Assembly (NCBI RefSeq): GCF_006385805.1
Contig: NZ_VFSG01000001.1
Coordinates: forward strand, 868,001 to 932,000
Source: Streptococcus xiaochunlingii
GTDB lineage: Bacteria > Bacillota > Bacilli > Lactobacillales > Streptococcaceae
Direction: 5' to 3'
DNA: 64,000 bases
Below the pieces are notes generated by a model. That model saw only the letters and a program-made list of their open reading frames with translations. It was not told where the DNA came from and did no database searches. A program made the translations under genes and the position numbers. Below, piece after piece: positions 43,377 to 54,360 of this stretch; the first letter of the stretch is position 1, and every line of letters starts with the position of its first letter.

Positions 43377-45696
43377 GCTTAGCTCCTTTCTTAGCTACTT
43401 CCTTGTAAAAAGGTTTCTTACTCTTTTTCTTCTTGTCTTTTGAAGAATGCTTGCGCTTGTTCTCTCTAATGCCTCCTTGCTTTCGTTCTTCTTTCTTAGA
43501 AGAAGCGCGCTTAGAGTGTCCATTTCGATCTTTACGACCCGATGTTTTAGTGACTTTTTCAATCAAATCCAGCTCACTTGGGATATAAGAAAAATCAATC
43601 TCGCCAGTCATCTTATCCGCTCTTTCGACCCTGATTCGGATCTCCTGACCGACACGGAAGGTCACGCCTGATTTTTCCCCACGCAAGGTCAAATCTCGCT
43701 CGTTAAAATGATAAAAACCAGGTAAGGTGGTGATGTGGATCAAACCTTCTACGGTATTTGGCAATTCAACAAAGAGACCAAACTTGACGACACTGGACAC
43801 CAAAGCATCGTACTCTTCGCCAACATAGTCTTCCATGTACTCTGCCTTCTTCATGGCTTCTACTTCCCGTTCGGCATCAATGGCGCGGCGTTCCCGACTA
43901 GAGGATTGGCTAGCAATATCTGGAATGACCTGTTCAAAATGACTAGCTACTTCAGAATCTTTTCCATACTCTCGCACCATGCGGTGGACTAATAAGTCTG
44001 GATACCGGCGAATCGGACTGGTGAAGTGAGTATAGAACTCAGCTGCTAGCCCATAGTGGCCGTGGTTGTGCTCGGAATAACGCGCTTGTTGCATGGAACG
44101 AAGCAACATCATAGACAAGACATCAGCATAGGGTTCCCCTTCTACCTTCTTCATGATGTCCTGCAAGGTTTCCTGACTCATGGAACTAGCTGTCCCATAA
44201 ATTGGAAGGCCAAAACTAGAAGCATAATCGATAAACTTTTGCACTTTCTCTGCTTTGGGTTCTTCGTGAATCCGGTAAATAAAGGGAAGTTTTCGTTTGG
44301 CAAAATGCTCTGCTACTGTCTCATTGGCGATCAGCATGAAGGATTCAATCATCCGTTCTGCAACCCCACGTTGGCGCAAGACGATGTCTACTGGTTTTCC
44401 TTGAGGATTGACTAGGATTTTTGCTTCACTGGTATCAAAGTTCAGAGCTCCTCGTTTTTCCCGCATTCCTTCTAAGATCTGATGAAGAGCAACCATGGCT
44501 TCGATACTTGGCACAATAGCTTGGTATTCCTCACGCTTCTCCTGGTCCCCAGCAATGATCTCATTGACATCGCTATAGGTCATACGGAAAGTCGTTTTAA
44601 TGACCGTTTGGGTGATCTGGTAGCGAAGGACCCGACCACGCTGGTCGATCTCCATAATGGCTGATTGGGTCAAGCGATCCACTTGAGGGTTTAAGGAACA
44701 AATCCCGTTTGATAGACGCTCAGGTAACATGGGCACGACCCGGTCTGTGACATAGACAGAGGTCGCGCGGTTGAGGGCTTCCTTGTCCAAGGCAGAACCT
44801 TCGGTTACATAATAAGAGACATCTGCTATGTGAACGCCAAGCTCAAAATTCCCACCTTCCAAGCGCTTGATGTGAACCGCATCATCCAAGTCCTTGGCAT
44901 CGGCACCATCAATGGTAAAGATGATTTCATCTCGAAGGTCCAAACGTCCCTCCATATCCTTCTCACTAGGCTGGTCTGGGATGCTTTCTGCTTCTTTGAG
45001 GACTGCTTCTGGAAATTCTGAGACGATATCCATAGACTCTAAAACTTCCAAGACATCGATCCCAGGATCTGTCACATGCCCAACCACATCTTGTACTGAG
45101 GCTATAAAGTAGTTGTGCTTCCGACTTGGATACTGTTCAATAGCTACCTTGAGAACTTCCGTTCCCTCTAATTGTAGGGCAGGTTTTTTCACGTAAATGA
45201 GTTGACTAATCTTTTGATTCTTTGAAAGGATGTAGCCTGCATATTTGGGTTTTTCCTCATCCAAAACGATTTGGCCGACGACTGTTTGGAGGCTGTGCTC
45301 CAAGACATCAATGATTTTCCCCTCTGCCGCGGTCCCCTTTTGCCGATCGGCTACCTTGGTGATGACAACCTCAACTGTATCCCCATCAATGGCATGGTTG
45401 ACATCATTTCGTCCAATAAAAAGGTCCTCTTCTTCCCCCTCTAAGCTGACAAATCCAAAGCCACTCTTATGAGCATGGAAAATCCCTTTCACAGTAATGA
45501 CGCCTTTTGGCTTGGCATCAAGGAGACTTAAAAAACCATTTTCTTCAAAGGTTAGTTGACGACGTCGCTCCATCAGCGAAATGGTCTTAATCAGTTCACG
45601 AAAACCTTTGGCGTCAGTACTCCCAATGGCTTGAGCCAATTGATCAACCTGAGCTTTTCCCTCCTGTTTTAAATAATCAATAATTTTACTTTTCAT
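43339..45696 (-). CDS. rnr: Ribonuclease R
   Basis: A 785-residue 3'-5' exoribonuclease. A winged-helix N-terminus (about 1-65) and two cold-shock domains precede the RNB catalytic domain with [16 protein letters not shown], the four Asp motif binding metal. The S1 domain (about 620-700) follows, then a Lys/Arg/Ser-rich tail ([19 protein letters not shown]). It degrades structured RNA and works with tmRNA-SmpB. Confidence 0.96.
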   Translation of the reverse strand: MKSKIIDYLKQEGKAQVDQLAQAIGSTDAKGFRELIKTISLMERRRQLTFEENGFLSLLDAKPKGVITVKGIFHAHKSGFGFVSLEGEEEDLFIGRNDVNHAIDGDTVEVVITKVADRQKGTAAEGKIIDVLEHSLQTVVGQIVLDEEKPKYAGYILSKNQKISQLIYVKKPALQLEGTEVLKVAIEQYPSRKHNYFIASVQDVVGHVTDPGIDVLEVLESMDIVSEFPEAVLKEAESIPDQPSEKDMEGRLDLRDEIIFTIDGADAKDLDDAVHIKRLEGGNFELGVHIADVSYYVTEGSALDKEALNRATSVYVTDRVVPMLPERLSNGICSLNPQVDRLTQSAIMEIDQRGRVLRYQITQTVIKTTFRMTYSDVNEIIAGDQEKREEYQAIVPSIEAMVALHQILEGMREKRGALNFDTSEAKILVNPQGKPVDIVLRQRGVAERMIESFMLIANETVAEHFAKRKLPFIYRIHEEPKAEKVQKFIDYASSFGLPIYGTASSMSQETLQDIMKKVEGEPYADVLSMMLLRSMQQARYSEHNHGHYGLAAEFYTHFTSPIRRYPDLLVHRMVREYGKDSEVASHFEQVIPDIASQSSSRERRAIDAEREVEAMKKAEYMEDYVGEEYDALVSSVVKFGLFVELPNTVEGLIHITTLPGFYHFNERDLTLRGEKSGVTFRVGQEIRIRVERADKMTGEIDFSYIPSELDLIEKVTKTSGRKDRNGHSKRASSKKEERKQGGIRENKRKHSSKDKKKKSKKPFYKEVAKKGAKHGKGRGKGRRTK

Positions 45697-45789
45697 ATCT
45701 TGTGCTGGTCACCCAGCCTCCTTTATTTTCTTTCTTTCAGAGAGATTTCTTTACAAGTGACAAACTCCCTATCAAACGACCCATAGATG

Positions 45790-45822
45790 AAAAAATAGGC
45801 AAAGACAATGTCTAAGCCTATC
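45790..45822 (-). terminator. Terminator of the ybeY-secG operon
   Basis: ATAGGC and GCCTAT enclose AGACATTGTCT, followed by TTTTTTC on the minus strand, right after secG. Confidence 0.75.
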
Positions 45823-46056
45823 TTATTTACTGGATAATACCATTAGAATCATCGCAATCAGTAACCAAAGGAAAATCATGACTCCTGTTAAACGTTGCAT
45901 GACTGCTTCGAATCCACGAGCTTTTGAACGTTCGAATAAGTCATTTGAGCTTGCATCGAATACGTTGCTAGATTGATTTTTAGTTGGTTGCATGAAGATA
46001 GCAATAACAATTAATACAGATAGTACCAATAAAATAGTAATCAACGGTTTAGTCAT
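45823..46056 (-). CDS. secG: Preprotein translocase subunit SecG
   Basis: A 77-residue protein with two transmembrane helices (LITILLVLSVLIVIAIFM and TGVMIFLWLLIAMILMVL), joined by a polar loop containing SSNVFDASSND. It associates with SecYE and SecA. The ATG at 46056 has AAGGAG 10 nt upstream and gives the usual length. A TTG at 46113 in frame overlaps the rpmG 3' end and is rejected. Confidence 0.93.
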   Translation of the reverse strand: MTKPLITILLVLSVLIVIAIFMQPTKNQSSNVFDASSNDLFERSKARGFEAVMQRLTGVMIFLWLLIAMILMVLSSK

Positions 46057-46099
46057 AATTAAAAAACTCCTTAAAATCTTATCTATTTTACCATAAAAA

Positions 46100-46249
46100 T
46101 CATTTTGTTTCAAGATGTAATGTCACTTTTCTCTCTTTGGGACAATACTTCAAAACTTCAATTTTTTCAGGGTGTGTCTTCATATTTTTACTTGTCAAAT
46201 AATTCTGACTACCACAGCTCGTGCAGGTTAGTTGTACTTTAATGCGCAC
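46100..46249 (-). CDS. rpmG: 50S ribosomal protein L33
   Basis: A 49-codon gene with a GTG start ([19 protein letters not shown], then [18 protein letters not shown], ending HLETK). The first zinc-ribbon pair CxxC is present; the second is reduced to one Cys (YCPKE), as in one of the streptococcal L33 paralogues. It overlaps the 3' end of pmrA by 11 nt and precedes secG, an order shared with pneumococcus. Short genes like this are easily missed. Confidence 0.93.
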   Translation of the reverse strand: MRIKVQLTCTSCGSQNYLTSKNMKTHPEKIEVLKYCPKERKVTLHLETK

Positions 46250-47444
46250 TGATTTCTCTCACTTTCAAATACTTTCTAAAGATGAATAAAAGGAAGGCCA
46301 AATCTATAAAGGCTAGGATAGCAGTCCCATAGAATACCCAATGGTAATTGACATGCATGGCAATACTAGAGCCCATCAGGGGACCAAGAACTCCCCCAAC
46401 ATAAAAGAAGAGCTGATTGTAACTAAAAATCCGAGAAATTCCTTCCTTGGGAGTCATGCGGTTTAAGAGAGCCGTCACTCCGGGCATTAAGGCTCCTGTT
46501 CCAATTCCAAATAGGAAGCGAAGAAGGCCTAATTGAAAAGGGGTCTGAGCAAGGGCACAGAAGATGTAGAGGATGCCACTATAGAGAAGAGATAAAAGTA
46601 AGAGGCGATGGTTGCCAATTTTATCTCCGAGCTTTCCCATCCATCCCGATGTTAGGATACTGGAAATCCCCATCGCTGATACGATCAGTCCAGATACAAA
46701 AATAACATTGTCGCTCTGGCCAAGTTCTCTCACATAGAGTGGAAGAATGGGAGAAATGGACTGACCGATCATCTGAATGGTCATACTGGTCAAAAAGAGG
46801 CCCAGTAAAATGTCCTTATGCTGGATAGAAGCCAGTAATTCCCAGCTTGAAAGGTGCTCCTCTTTCGATATTTGTTGGTAGTCTTCCTCAATGCCCCACC
46901 AAGTCAAGACAGAGACAAGAAAGAGGAAAAAACCAACGAGGAGAAAGACATTCCGCATACCAAATTGCTCTGCGATCAATCCCCCCAACAAGGGGCCCAT
47001 CAAGGTACCGGCAACGGTTCCCGTCGATAAGGTTCCTAGAGCATATCCAGATTGATTCTTTGGTACCTGACTGGCAATGAGAGCCGTGCTATTAGGCACA
47101 AAGCCTGAGAAGACACCATTTAATAAGCGTAGGAGCAGCAACCAAAAGACGGAAGGGACAAAAGCAATTCCTCCCATGGTCAAGGTCATAGCAATCGAGG
47201 CTCTCAACATCATGGGTTTCCGACCATAACGGTCCGCCAAACTCCCCCAGATTGGGGCCATTAGAGCGGAAGTCAAAGAGGAGGAGGCGACTGCAATCCC
47301 AGCATAAAAAGGAACTGCCGGACCTTTCACCCCCAATTCCTCCACAAATAGAGCCATAAAGGGAACCACTAACGAAAGACTAGCACCTACGAAAAAGCAG
47401 CCAATCCAGGCAATAAAAAGATTTTTACGCCAATTGATTTCCAG
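46239..47444 (-). CDS. pmrA: PmrA-like MFS multidrug efflux transporter (non-standard start)
   Basis: A 12-helix major-facilitator protein. Motif [19 protein letters not shown] lies between helices 2 and 3, with a second copy ([15 protein letters not shown]) between helices 8 and 9. Conserved PmrA sequence begins upstream of the first GTG (47369): [17 protein letters not shown], then [11 protein letters not shown]. Between the coaE stop and that block no in-frame ATG, GTG or TTG exists. The best start is CTG at 47444, giving 401 residues, the size of pneumococcal PmrA. The stop lies inside rpmG. PmrA exports fluoroquinolones and dyes in pneumococcus; here the substrate is inferred. Confidence 0.82.
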   Translation of the reverse strand: MEINWRKNLFIAWIGCFFVGASLSLVVPFMALFVEELGVKGPAVPFYAGIAVASSSLTSALMAPIWGSLADRYGRKPMMLRASIAMTLTMGGIAFVPSVFWLLLLRLLNGVFSGFVPNSTALIASQVPKNQSGYALGTLSTGTVAGTLMGPLLGGLIAEQFGMRNVFLLVGFFLFLVSVLTWWGIEEDYQQISKEEHLSSWELLASIQHKDILLGLFLTSMTIQMIGQSISPILPLYVRELGQSDNVIFVSGLIVSAMGISSILTSGWMGKLGDKIGNHRLLLLSLLYSGILYIFCALAQTPFQLGLLRFLFGIGTGALMPGVTALLNRMTPKEGISRIFSYNQLFFYVGGVLGPLMGSSIAMHVNYHWVFYGTAILAFIDLAFLLFIFRKYLKVREISAH

Positions 47445-47454
47445 TGAAATAGGA

Positions 47455-48051
47455 TCATCTTCTTTCTATTTGTTCTAAAGCACGATCGATTTCCTGATAG
47501 AGGTGATCACGCTGGCTATTGTTATCGATCACGAGATCGACAAGAGTTTTTTTCTCATCTAGAGGCATCTGGGCTGCTAAACGATCGCGCGCCTGGACCT
47601 CTGTTAAGGCATTGCGCTCCATCAAACGTTCTAACTGAGTATCTTCCGTCACATATACCAGCCAGACTTGGTCAAACCAGTCCAGATATCCCTGCTCGAT
47701 TAACAAGGGGATATCCATGAAAAAGATGTCTTCTGTTGCAGCTTGTCGGTCCCGTTCTCGCGCCAGAGCTTTGCGAATGATGTCCCCTTGTACTTGGTTG
47801 GACCAGGCAATCTCTTTCTGGCTTGAAAAGATGCGTTGAGCCAGAGCAGGACGATTCAAGTCTCCTGTATCTAGAAGGATGTCCCTTCCAAAATGATCTA
47901 CCAAAGCTTGATAGAGTTCTCCACCTGGTGCCTGCAAATCATGGACTACTTGATCAGCATCAATGACAGGATATCCTTTTTCTCTCAAATAGGAGGTGAC
48001 AGTAGACTTTCCTGAAGCAATTCCTCCTGTTAATCCGATGATTCTTGCCAT
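47455..48051 (-). CDS. coaE: Dephospho-CoA kinase
   Basis: A 198-residue P-loop kinase for the last step of CoA synthesis. Walker A is GLTGGIASGKST, followed by VIDADQVVHDLQ. The lid and adenine-binding region includes MDIPLLIEQGYLDWFDQVWLV within its middle. Its start directly abuts the mutM stop and its stop is about 10 nt from the likely pmrA start, so the operon is tightly packed. Confidence 0.96.
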   Translation of the reverse strand: MARIIGLTGGIASGKSTVTSYLREKGYPVIDADQVVHDLQAPGGELYQALVDHFGRDILLDTGDLNRPALAQRIFSSQKEIAWSNQVQGDIIRKALARERDRQAATEDIFFMDIPLLIEQGYLDWFDQVWLVYVTEDTQLERLMERNALTEVQARDRLAAQMPLDEKKTLVDLVIDNNSQRDHLYQEIDRALEQIERR

Positions 48052-48876
48052 CTAGTTCTCCTTTTGACAGTGGGGGCAAAAATGGGTTCCGCGTCCCCCC
48101 AGCTGGATTTTCTCAATCGGAGTCCCGCAGCGCAAACAAGGCTGGCCTGTTTTCCCATAGACCTGGTGTTCTTCCTGCATGGTGCCATCCTCACCAAATG
48201 CATTGCTGTAGGAGCGAATGGTGGAACCACCCTTTTCAACAGCCTGAGCAAGCACGGCAATCGTTTCTTTGCGAACGGCTTTGGCTTCTCTAGCAGTCAA
48301 GCTTTGACCCAAACGGGCTGGATGAACCTTGGCTCGATAAAGAACCTCATCCACATAAATATTGCCCAAACCAGCTACTAATTTTTGGTCTAAAAGAGCT
48401 GATTTAATGGGTTTCTTTGATTTTTTAAGAGCTGCTTGGAAGGCTGGGTCTTTAAAATCCGCTTCCGTCGGCTCTGGACCAATTTTTTTCGCCAAAAAAT
48501 AGCTGTCGACAAGCTCAGGTACTAGGACTTCCATGGTCCCAAACTTGCGGACATCTTCATAGACCAGAGTGCTACCATCTGTAAAATGAAAGAAGACATG
48601 GGCATGCTTGCGAAGAGGAACCTCGTCTGGATAAAAGAAATACTTGCCTTCCATCCGCAAATGCGAGATGAGGACCAGATCCGTCAGATAAAATAAAAGG
48701 TATTTCCCACGGCGCCCCATGGCCCGAATTTCTTGACCTGGAAGATCTTGACAAAAAGCATCTAGATCCGTATGAATCATCTTTGGATACTTTACTTCCA
48801 TTGACTGAATGGTTTTTCCAAGAATTAATTTCTCAAGACCGCGTCGGACAGTCTCTACTTCTGGTAATTCAGGCAT
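48052..48876 (-). CDS. mutM: Formamidopyrimidine-DNA glycosylase
   Basis: A 274-residue bifunctional glycosylase/AP lyase for 8-oxoguanine. Mature N-terminus [13 protein letters not shown] supplies Pro2 and Glu3. A helix-two-turn-helix lies mid-protein ([20 protein letters not shown]), and the C-terminal zinc finger is [12 protein letters not shown] with a closing HFCPHC. AAAGGAG sits before the ATG at 48876; the longer in-frame start at 48915 is rejected. Confidence 0.97.
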   Translation of the reverse strand: MPELPEVETVRRGLEKLILGKTIQSMEVKYPKMIHTDLDAFCQDLPGQEIRAMGRRGKYLLFYLTDLVLISHLRMEGKYFFYPDEVPLRKHAHVFFHFTDGSTLVYEDVRKFGTMEVLVPELVDSYFLAKKIGPEPTEADFKDPAFQAALKKSKKPIKSALLDQKLVAGLGNIYVDEVLYRAKVHPARLGQSLTAREAKAVRKETIAVLAQAVEKGGSTIRSYSNAFGEDGTMQEEHQVYGKTGQPCLRCGTPIEKIQLGGRGTHFCPHCQKEN

Positions 48877-48921
48877 AGAACTCCTTTCAAAAACAAGAAG
48901 CAGGCTTCTGCCCACCTCTTT

Positions 48922-49821
48922 TTAATATTCTTTTTCGTTGTATCCGAAATCGGCAAGATCCAATTTCTTATCCCGCCAATTTTTCTTGACCTTGACCCAG
49001 GTTTCTAGGAAGACCTTATCCCCTAGCATGAGCTCGATATCCTTACGCGCAAGGGTCCCGATCTTCTTGAGCATGGCCCCACCTTTTCCGATGACAATGC
49101 CTTTTTGGCTATCGCGCTCGACCATGATGGTTGCACGGATATGAACCTTATCTGTCTCTTCATCCCGCTTCATAGAATCCACCACTACGGCAACAGAGTG
49201 GGGAATTTCTTCCCGCGTTAAATGCAAGACCTTCTCACGGATCATTTCAGAGACCAAGAAACGCTCTGGGTGGTCAGTGATTTGATCAGCAGGGAAATAT
49301 TGGAAACCTTCTTCTAAGTTTTCGCTCAAAATATCAATCAAATGCGAAACATTGTTTCCTTGAAGGGCTGAAATCGGCACAATTTCTTTGAACTCCATCT
49401 GACTACGGAAGTCATCGATTTGCGCCAAGAGTTGGTCAGGGTGCACCTTGTCGATCTTGTTGACCACCAGAATAACCGGCACCTTAGCAGCCTTGAGGCG
49501 CTCGATGATCATGTCATCGCCTTTCCCACGTGGCTCATCTGCTGGCACCATAAAGAGAACGGTATCGACTTCTCGAAGGGTGCTATAGGCCGACTCTACC
49601 ATGAAGTCTCCAAGCGCTGTCTTGGGTTTGTGAATCCCTGGGGTATCGATAAAGACGATCTGTTCCTTATCGGTCGTGTAGATTCCCATAATCTTGTTGC
49701 GCGTTGTCTGCGCTTTATCACTCATGATGGCAATTTTTTGCCCCATGACGTGGTTCAAAAAAGTTGACTTCCCGACATTGGGACGTCCTAAAATGGCTAC
49801 AAAGCCTGATTTAAATGTCAT
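48922..49821 (-). CDS. era: GTPase Era
   Basis: A 299-residue essential GTPase in 30S subunit assembly. G1 [13 protein letters not shown]2 TTRNKIMG, G3 DTPGIHKP, G4 VNKIDKV and G5 SALQGNN are all present. The C-terminal KH domain includes [14 protein letters not shown]. It lies between dgkA and mutM in the conserved operon with ybeY, another 30S maturation factor. Confidence 0.98.
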   Translation of the reverse strand: MTFKSGFVAILGRPNVGKSTFLNHVMGQKIAIMSDKAQTTRNKIMGIYTTDKEQIVFIDTPGIHKPKTALGDFMVESAYSTLREVDTVLFMVPADEPRGKGDDMIIERLKAAKVPVILVVNKIDKVHPDQLLAQIDDFRSQMEFKEIVPISALQGNNVSHLIDILSENLEEGFQYFPADQITDHPERFLVSEMIREKVLHLTREEIPHSVAVVVDSMKRDEETDKVHIRATIMVERDSQKGIVIGKGGAMLKKIGTLARKDIELMLGDKVFLETWVKVKKNWRDKKLDLADFGYNEKEY

Positions 49822-49850
49822 AGTTTCCTTTCATGAGGGAAGTCTCCCTC

Positions 49851-50249
49851 TTATCCAAATACCAAAGCCCACAACTTGGGCACAAATATGATGAGACCTG
49901 TCACAAAGGCAAAGCCCGAAATAACGAGAACCGCTCCTGCGGCCATATCCTTGGCATTCTTTGCCAGCATGGAGAAATGGTAATCACTCGCCAAATCCAC
50001 TACATTTTCAAGAGCAGAATTCATGATTTCAAAGGCAATGACCAAAGAAACACTTAAGAGTAGAAAGAGCCACTCTGTTGCTGAAATGCCAAAAAGGAAG
50101 CCTGCAACAATCGCTAAGATAGCTGAAAGTGCATGCTTACGCATATTTCGTTCCTCTTTAAAGGCTGTGAAAATCCCTGTTAAAGCAAATTCAAGACTGG
50201 CAATCAGTTCTCGATTTTTCCATTTTCGTTTATTGTCTTGTGAGTCCAT
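49851..50249 (-). CDS. dgkA: Undecaprenol/diacylglycerol kinase
   Basis: A 132-residue membrane kinase with three helices and the DagK motif [40 protein letters not shown] is the N-terminal amphipathic part. Gram-positive members phosphorylate undecaprenol to recycle the cell-wall lipid carrier. It overlaps the ybeY 3' end by 20 nt. Confidence 0.95.
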   Translation of the reverse strand: MDSQDNKRKWKNRELIASLEFALTGIFTAFKEERNMRKHALSAILAIVAGFLFGISATEWLFLLLSVSLVIAFEIMNSALENVVDLASDYHFSMLAKNAKDMAAGAVLVISGFAFVTGLIIFVPKLWALVFG

Positions 50250-50727
50250 AGGCTGTCAAAATCTCTTCCTGTAAGCCAAACATTTCCTTCTCTTCTTCCG
50301 GCGTATAGTGATCATAACCGTTGATATGAAGGAAGCCATGCACTGCTAAAAAGCCCATCTCGCGCTCAAAGCTATGGCCATACTCAGCAGCTTGCTCACG
50401 CGCCTTGTCTACAGAAATAAAGAGCTCTCCAATATAGGTATCAAACTCTGCCATCATTTCTGCCAATTCTGGATGGTCTTCTAAATCTTCTTCCGAAAAA
50501 GCAATGTCCATCTCTGGTTTGTATTCCAGACTGATCACATCCGTTGGGCGATCCGTATCCCGGTATTCCAAGTTCAATTCATGGCTACGTTCGTTGGTTA
50601 CAAAGGTCACTGCCATTTCCTTGTCTTCTTTGCCCAATTTTTTTGCAGCAAATTCTAAAATTTCCTGGGTTTGTTTGATCATTTCTTCAGAGACTTGACC
50701 GGTCTCATCAACCATTTCAATATACAT
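50230..50727 (-). CDS. ybeY: Endoribonuclease YbeY (rRNA maturation)
   Basis: A 165-residue metalloprotein with the zinc motif [11 protein letters not shown] (HGxLHLxGYDH). [16 protein letters not shown] is the second family signature. It takes part in 16S 3' end maturation and ribosome quality control. It heads the ybeY-dgkA-era-mutM-coaE-pmrA-rpmG-secG run. A TATAAT lies at 50753-50758 upstream on the minus strand without a good -35. Confidence 0.96.
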   Translation of the reverse strand: MYIEMVDETGQVSEEMIKQTQEILEFAAKKLGKEDKEMAVTFVTNERSHELNLEYRDTDRPTDVISLEYKPEMDIAFSEEDLEDHPELAEMMAEFDTYIGELFISVDKAREQAAEYGHSFEREMGFLAVHGFLHINGYDHYTPEEEKEMFGLQEEILTAYGLTRQ

Positions 50728-50762
50728 CTTGGATCACCTCACTATCATTTCAATTATAGCAT

Positions 50763-50797
50763 AAAAATAGCGTATATACTAGAATACACGCTACTTT
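50763..50797 (-). terminator. Terminator of the ABC exporter operon
   Basis: AGCGTGTAT and ATATACGCT pair around a short loop, followed by ATTTTTATG on the minus strand, between the exporter and ybeY. Confidence 0.7.
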
Positions 50798-50818
50798 TAC
50801 TATTTGAAGAATGCCCTT

Positions 50819-52555
50819 TTATTCAACCGTCTGTTGGATAGCTTGCATCTGGGCATAGATACCACCATGGGCAATCAAGTCTGCATGTTGGCCCCGTTCG
50901 ACAATGCGTCCTTCTGATAGAACCAAGATCTGATCCGCATCTTGAATGGTCGATAAGCGGTGGGCAATGATAAAGGTCGTCCGGCCCTTTTGCAGGACTG
51001 CCATAGCCTTCTGAATAATCTCCTCTGTCTCCGTATCAATGTGAGAGGTCGCTTCATCCAGAATCAAAATTTTCGGATTCATGTAAAGGGTCCGCGCAAA
51101 GGAAATCAATTGACGCTCCCCACTTGAGAAGGCAGATCCCTTTTCAACCACTGGATGGTCAATTCCCTTTTCTAATCTCTGGATCATAGGCAGGGCACCG
51201 ACCTGTTTTAGAGCATCCAAGACGCGATCACGGTCGATATCTGTTTGACTCATGGCCACATTGCTAGCAATGGTCCCTGAGAACAGATAGGGATCCTGTA
51301 AGACAATTCCCATATGGGACCGAAGACTCTCCCTAGAGAAATGGCGAATATTCTGGCCGTCGATCCGGATTTCCCCCTCCTGCGGATCATAGAAACGATA
51401 GAGCAAGTTCATGATAGAGGATTTACCCGAACCGGTATGGCCAACCAAGGCAAGGGTCTGACCCGGACAGGCTTGGATGGAAATGTCCTTCAGAACTGGC
51501 TTGCCTTCTTCATAGGCAAAAGTGACATGATCAAACTCCACTGCCGCCCGATCTATTTGAATCTCCTTTGTCGCATCTGCCTCTACCTTTTCATCTAGGA
51601 AAGTCAAGACTCGCTCCCCTGTTTCCAGAGAGCGTCGGATATCCGGTAGACGACGGATCAAATTGGCCATGAGATCAAAGAGCTGAATAACATAATTGAG
51701 ATTGATAAACAAGAAACCTGCAGTCATCTCCAAATCTCCCCCAAGATAGGATAGGCCTGCAATGGTTAAAATTCCTGCAATGACGATGTATTTCAAGAAT
51801 TCTGTCAGGCTCCAAGAGGCAATGGAGTCTGCTAGGACCAAACGATCATAAGCCACAGTCATCTTCTCAGTCGTCTGATCAAACTCCTCAATTACGCGCT
51901 CCTCTTGTCCGTAAAGTTGGATCATACTAGCTCCATGAAGCAGTTCATTTACCTGGGTATTGATCTCACTTCTGGAATCAAAGAAGTCCTTCATGGGCTT
52001 GTCCGTCATGCGCTTATACAAGGACTGAATCCCGTAAAAGATAGGGAAAATCAAGCATAAGAGGAGACCCATCATGGGATTGATAGTAAAGAGAACCCCC
52101 ATGATAAAGAAGAAACGCATCAAATGAATGACCAAATACATACAGGAATTGTAAAATTGAGTCCGTAAGGTCTCTGTATCATTAACAATTCGTGTAGCAA
52201 TTTTCCCAGCTGGCTTGTCATCAAAGTAGGAAATCGGTAGTTGTTGCATCACTAGGAAGGCTTGATCGCGTAGCTGTGCAGTTACCTTATTGCCTCCATG
52301 GATCAAAACCCGATTGCCTATATAACTGACAATCTGACCCACAGCCAAAACAATCAGATAGAGGACACCCATAGGATAGAGTGCTCCTAACTCTCCTCCC
52401 TGACTCAAGGCTGTCAAGGGACCATCAATCATTTTTTGCAGAATAAACGGCGATAGATCTGACAAAATCGTTGCCAGCAAAAGACAGATGAAACCTAGCC
52501 CAAAAATACCAGGAAAAAGGGATAGTTTTTGTAATAGTCGTTTTAAAATACCCAT
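50819..52555 (-). CDS. Heterodimeric ABC exporter subunit (BmrD/YheH-like)
   Basis: A 578-residue half-transporter: six-helix membrane domain (1-310), then nucleotide-binding domain with Walker A GHTGSGKSS, Q-loop VLQDPYLFSGT, Walker B ILILDEATSHID (Glu present) and switch His in IAHRLST. The signature motif is altered to FSSGERQL instead of LSGGQ. Together with the partner's degenerate Walker B this is the asymmetric pattern of BmrCD/LmrCD/PatAB-type drug exporters. It starts 1 nt after the partner gene ends. Confidence 0.92.
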   Translation of the reverse strand: MGILKRLLQKLSLFPGIFGLGFICLLLATILSDLSPFILQKMIDGPLTALSQGGELGALYPMGVLYLIVLAVGQIVSYIGNRVLIHGGNKVTAQLRDQAFLVMQQLPISYFDDKPAGKIATRIVNDTETLRTQFYNSCMYLVIHLMRFFFIMGVLFTINPMMGLLLCLIFPIFYGIQSLYKRMTDKPMKDFFDSRSEINTQVNELLHGASMIQLYGQEERVIEEFDQTTEKMTVAYDRLVLADSIASWSLTEFLKYIVIAGILTIAGLSYLGGDLEMTAGFLFINLNYVIQLFDLMANLIRRLPDIRRSLETGERVLTFLDEKVEADATKEIQIDRAAVEFDHVTFAYEEGKPVLKDISIQACPGQTLALVGHTGSGKSSIMNLLYRFYDPQEGEIRIDGQNIRHFSRESLRSHMGIVLQDPYLFSGTIASNVAMSQTDIDRDRVLDALKQVGALPMIQRLEKGIDHPVVEKGSAFSSGERQLISFARTLYMNPKILILDEATSHIDTETEEIIQKAMAVLQKGRTTFIIAHRLSTIQDADQILVLSEGRIVERGQHADLIAHGGIYAQMQAIQQTVE

Positions 52556-52556
52556 C

Positions 52557-54281
52557 TTATTCTCCTTCCTGTCTTTGTTGCCGTTGGTATTGTTCGTAAT
52601 ACCAACCTTCTTGAGCTAGTAAATCACTAGCTGTTCCTTCTTCTACAATCCGTCCTTGATCTAACACAAGGATCCAATCTGCCTGATGGACAGCTGAGAG
52701 ACGGTGAGAGACTATCAAGGTTGTCTTTCCTTGTCGCTCTCTTTGAATGGTCTCAATAATGGCCTGTTCCGTCTTGGCATCCACTGCGGATAAAGAATCA
52801 TCCAAGAGGAGCAACTGGGCATCACGTAGAAAGGCACGTGCCAGAGAAATCCGCTGCTTCTGCCCTCCCGATACGGATACTCCCTTTTCTCCGATCAGAG
52901 TATCCAGGCCATCCGACATCCGTTCCAAATCATCTGAGAAGGCTGCCTGAGCGATAGCATCCATGATTTCCTCTTGACTAGCTCCCTTCTTACCAAGGGA
53001 AATATTTTCTAAAATAGACTTCGAAAATAGGATGTGTTCCTGAGAGACGTAACCGATTTTTTCCTCAATAGAGCGTCTCACATAGCGTGTAACGGACTCC
53101 CCATTAATGGTAAACGTCCCTTGCCCAAGTGGGTATTGACGTAAAAATTGACGGACCAAACTTGTCTTTCCTGCTCCTGTTCGACCTACAATCCCAATGG
53201 TTTGCCCTTTATTGAACTGCAAAGAAATCTGCGAAAGACTCTCCTTCTCCGCCATTGGATAGGTAAAAGTATAGTTTTCGAAAACCACCTCATTCAGTTC
53301 CTCTAGCCAATCGTCCCCATCTCTTTCCAAATCATCATCCTCTTCGACCAATTCTGACAACTTTTTGTGGGAAGTCTTGGCTGTTTGATAGACAAGGATA
53401 AAATCTGCTAGCATCCACATCGGCTCAATCAAGGCCACTAGATACAATTCTAGACCTAGCAGTTGACCCAAGCTAATCTGCCCAGTTTTCAAGAAATGGC
53501 CCCCACAGACCAAAAGAAGGACGGTTGAAACCCCGATAAAGAAGAGAGCAAAAGGACCAAAGGCATTTTGAATAGAGGCGATCTTATCCCCCGTTTTGGC
53601 CAAACTTTCTGTCCGCTCTTGAAATTGTCGCACCTGACGCTCCTTACGGCTATAAGCCCGCATAACCCGAATCCCTTCGATGGATTCTAGGACCTCATCA
53701 TTCAAGTGAGCCACCGCATCACGGTTTTCATCCACATAGATCTCTTCCTTTTTGCCGAGGAGATAGGTTGATAAAACCAGAAAGCTCATGGGAATAAAGG
53801 AAATCAAACTCAACTGCCAGGAAATCAAGAACATGGCTGGAATGATAAAGAGGAACAAACCTCCCCCATAAAGGACAATCAGCATTCCATAGCCGACCAT
53901 CCCCATCATCCCGTCTACATCCGTGGTAAAACGTGTCAAGAGATCTCCTGAGCGAAACTTTTCATAAAATGGCCGTCTCATGGCTACGAGCTTACGAAAA
54001 GCTTGCCCCTGTAATCTAGCCTTGTAATGGACCGAAGCTTGAAACAACTTCAGATGCCAGTAGTAAGCGGAAATGTAATTTAAAAAAGTAGCTCCCAACA
54101 AGAGAGCAATATCTCTCGTAAAACTTGACTGAGTCAAGGTCTGCTTGCTCAGCTGGTCGACTAGTCGTTGAATGACCTGTGTAGGTATTAAAATTGTATA
54201 ATCATAAATCACTAGGACCACAGCAATGCTGAGATACAGCCACTTATGCTCCCAGATGTACTTCCATAAAGCTCCTATCAT
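52557..54281 (-). CDS. Heterodimeric ABC exporter subunit (BmrC/YheI-like)
   Basis: A 574-residue half-transporter with a six-helix membrane domain and nucleotide-binding domain: Walker A GRTGAGKTS, signature VSGGQKQRISLARA (canonical), Walker B LLLLDDSLSAVD in which the catalytic Glu is Asp, and VSHRLSA. The non-consensus site partners the other subunit. The ATG at 54281 has GGGGAG at 3-8 nt; an earlier in-frame start at 54347 lies in the upstream terminator and is rejected. Expression must pass two terminators after a leader peptide. Confidence 0.92.
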   Translation of the reverse strand: MIGALWKYIWEHKWLYLSIAVVLVIYDYTILIPTQVIQRLVDQLSKQTLTQSSFTRDIALLLGATFLNYISAYYWHLKLFQASVHYKARLQGQAFRKLVAMRRPFYEKFRSGDLLTRFTTDVDGMMGMVGYGMLIVLYGGGLFLFIIPAMFLISWQLSLISFIPMSFLVLSTYLLGKKEEIYVDENRDAVAHLNDEVLESIEGIRVMRAYSRKERQVRQFQERTESLAKTGDKIASIQNAFGPFALFFIGVSTVLLLVCGGHFLKTGQISLGQLLGLELYLVALIEPMWMLADFILVYQTAKTSHKKLSELVEEDDDLERDGDDWLEELNEVVFENYTFTYPMAEKESLSQISLQFNKGQTIGIVGRTGAGKTSLVRQFLRQYPLGQGTFTINGESVTRYVRRSIEEKIGYVSQEHILFSKSILENISLGKKGASQEEIMDAIAQAAFSDDLERMSDGLDTLIGEKGVSVSGGQKQRISLARAFLRDAQLLLLDDSLSAVDAKTEQAIIETIQRERQGKTTLIVSHRLSAVHQADWILVLDQGRIVEEGTASDLLAQEGWYYEQYQRQQRQEGE

Positions 54282-54304
54282 CTTCTCCCCTTTCAAAATG
54301 GCAC

Positions 54305-54352
54305 AGAAAAAACCCAAGTAGGAGCTGAGTACGTGCTCAGTCCACACTTGGG
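54305..54352 (-). terminator. Leader terminator T2 before the ABC exporter
   Basis: On the minus strand CCCAAGT/ACTTGGG encloses an inner CTGAG/CTCAG helix, followed by TTTTTT (54307-54312). It ends about 25 nt before the exporter start, so it can switch off the operon. Confidence 0.8.
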
Positions 54353-54360
54353 CCTTCTGA

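Noticed and set aside
46081-46249. Possible frameshift in rpmG
   Set aside because: A first count suggested a missing base, but checking against the fixed secG and pmrA frames shows TGT CCC AAA GAG intact, so L33 is full length.
50819-54281. Naming the exporter patAB or lmrCD
   Set aside because: The asymmetric site pattern is shared by all these heterodimers and sequence alone cannot single out one orthologue.
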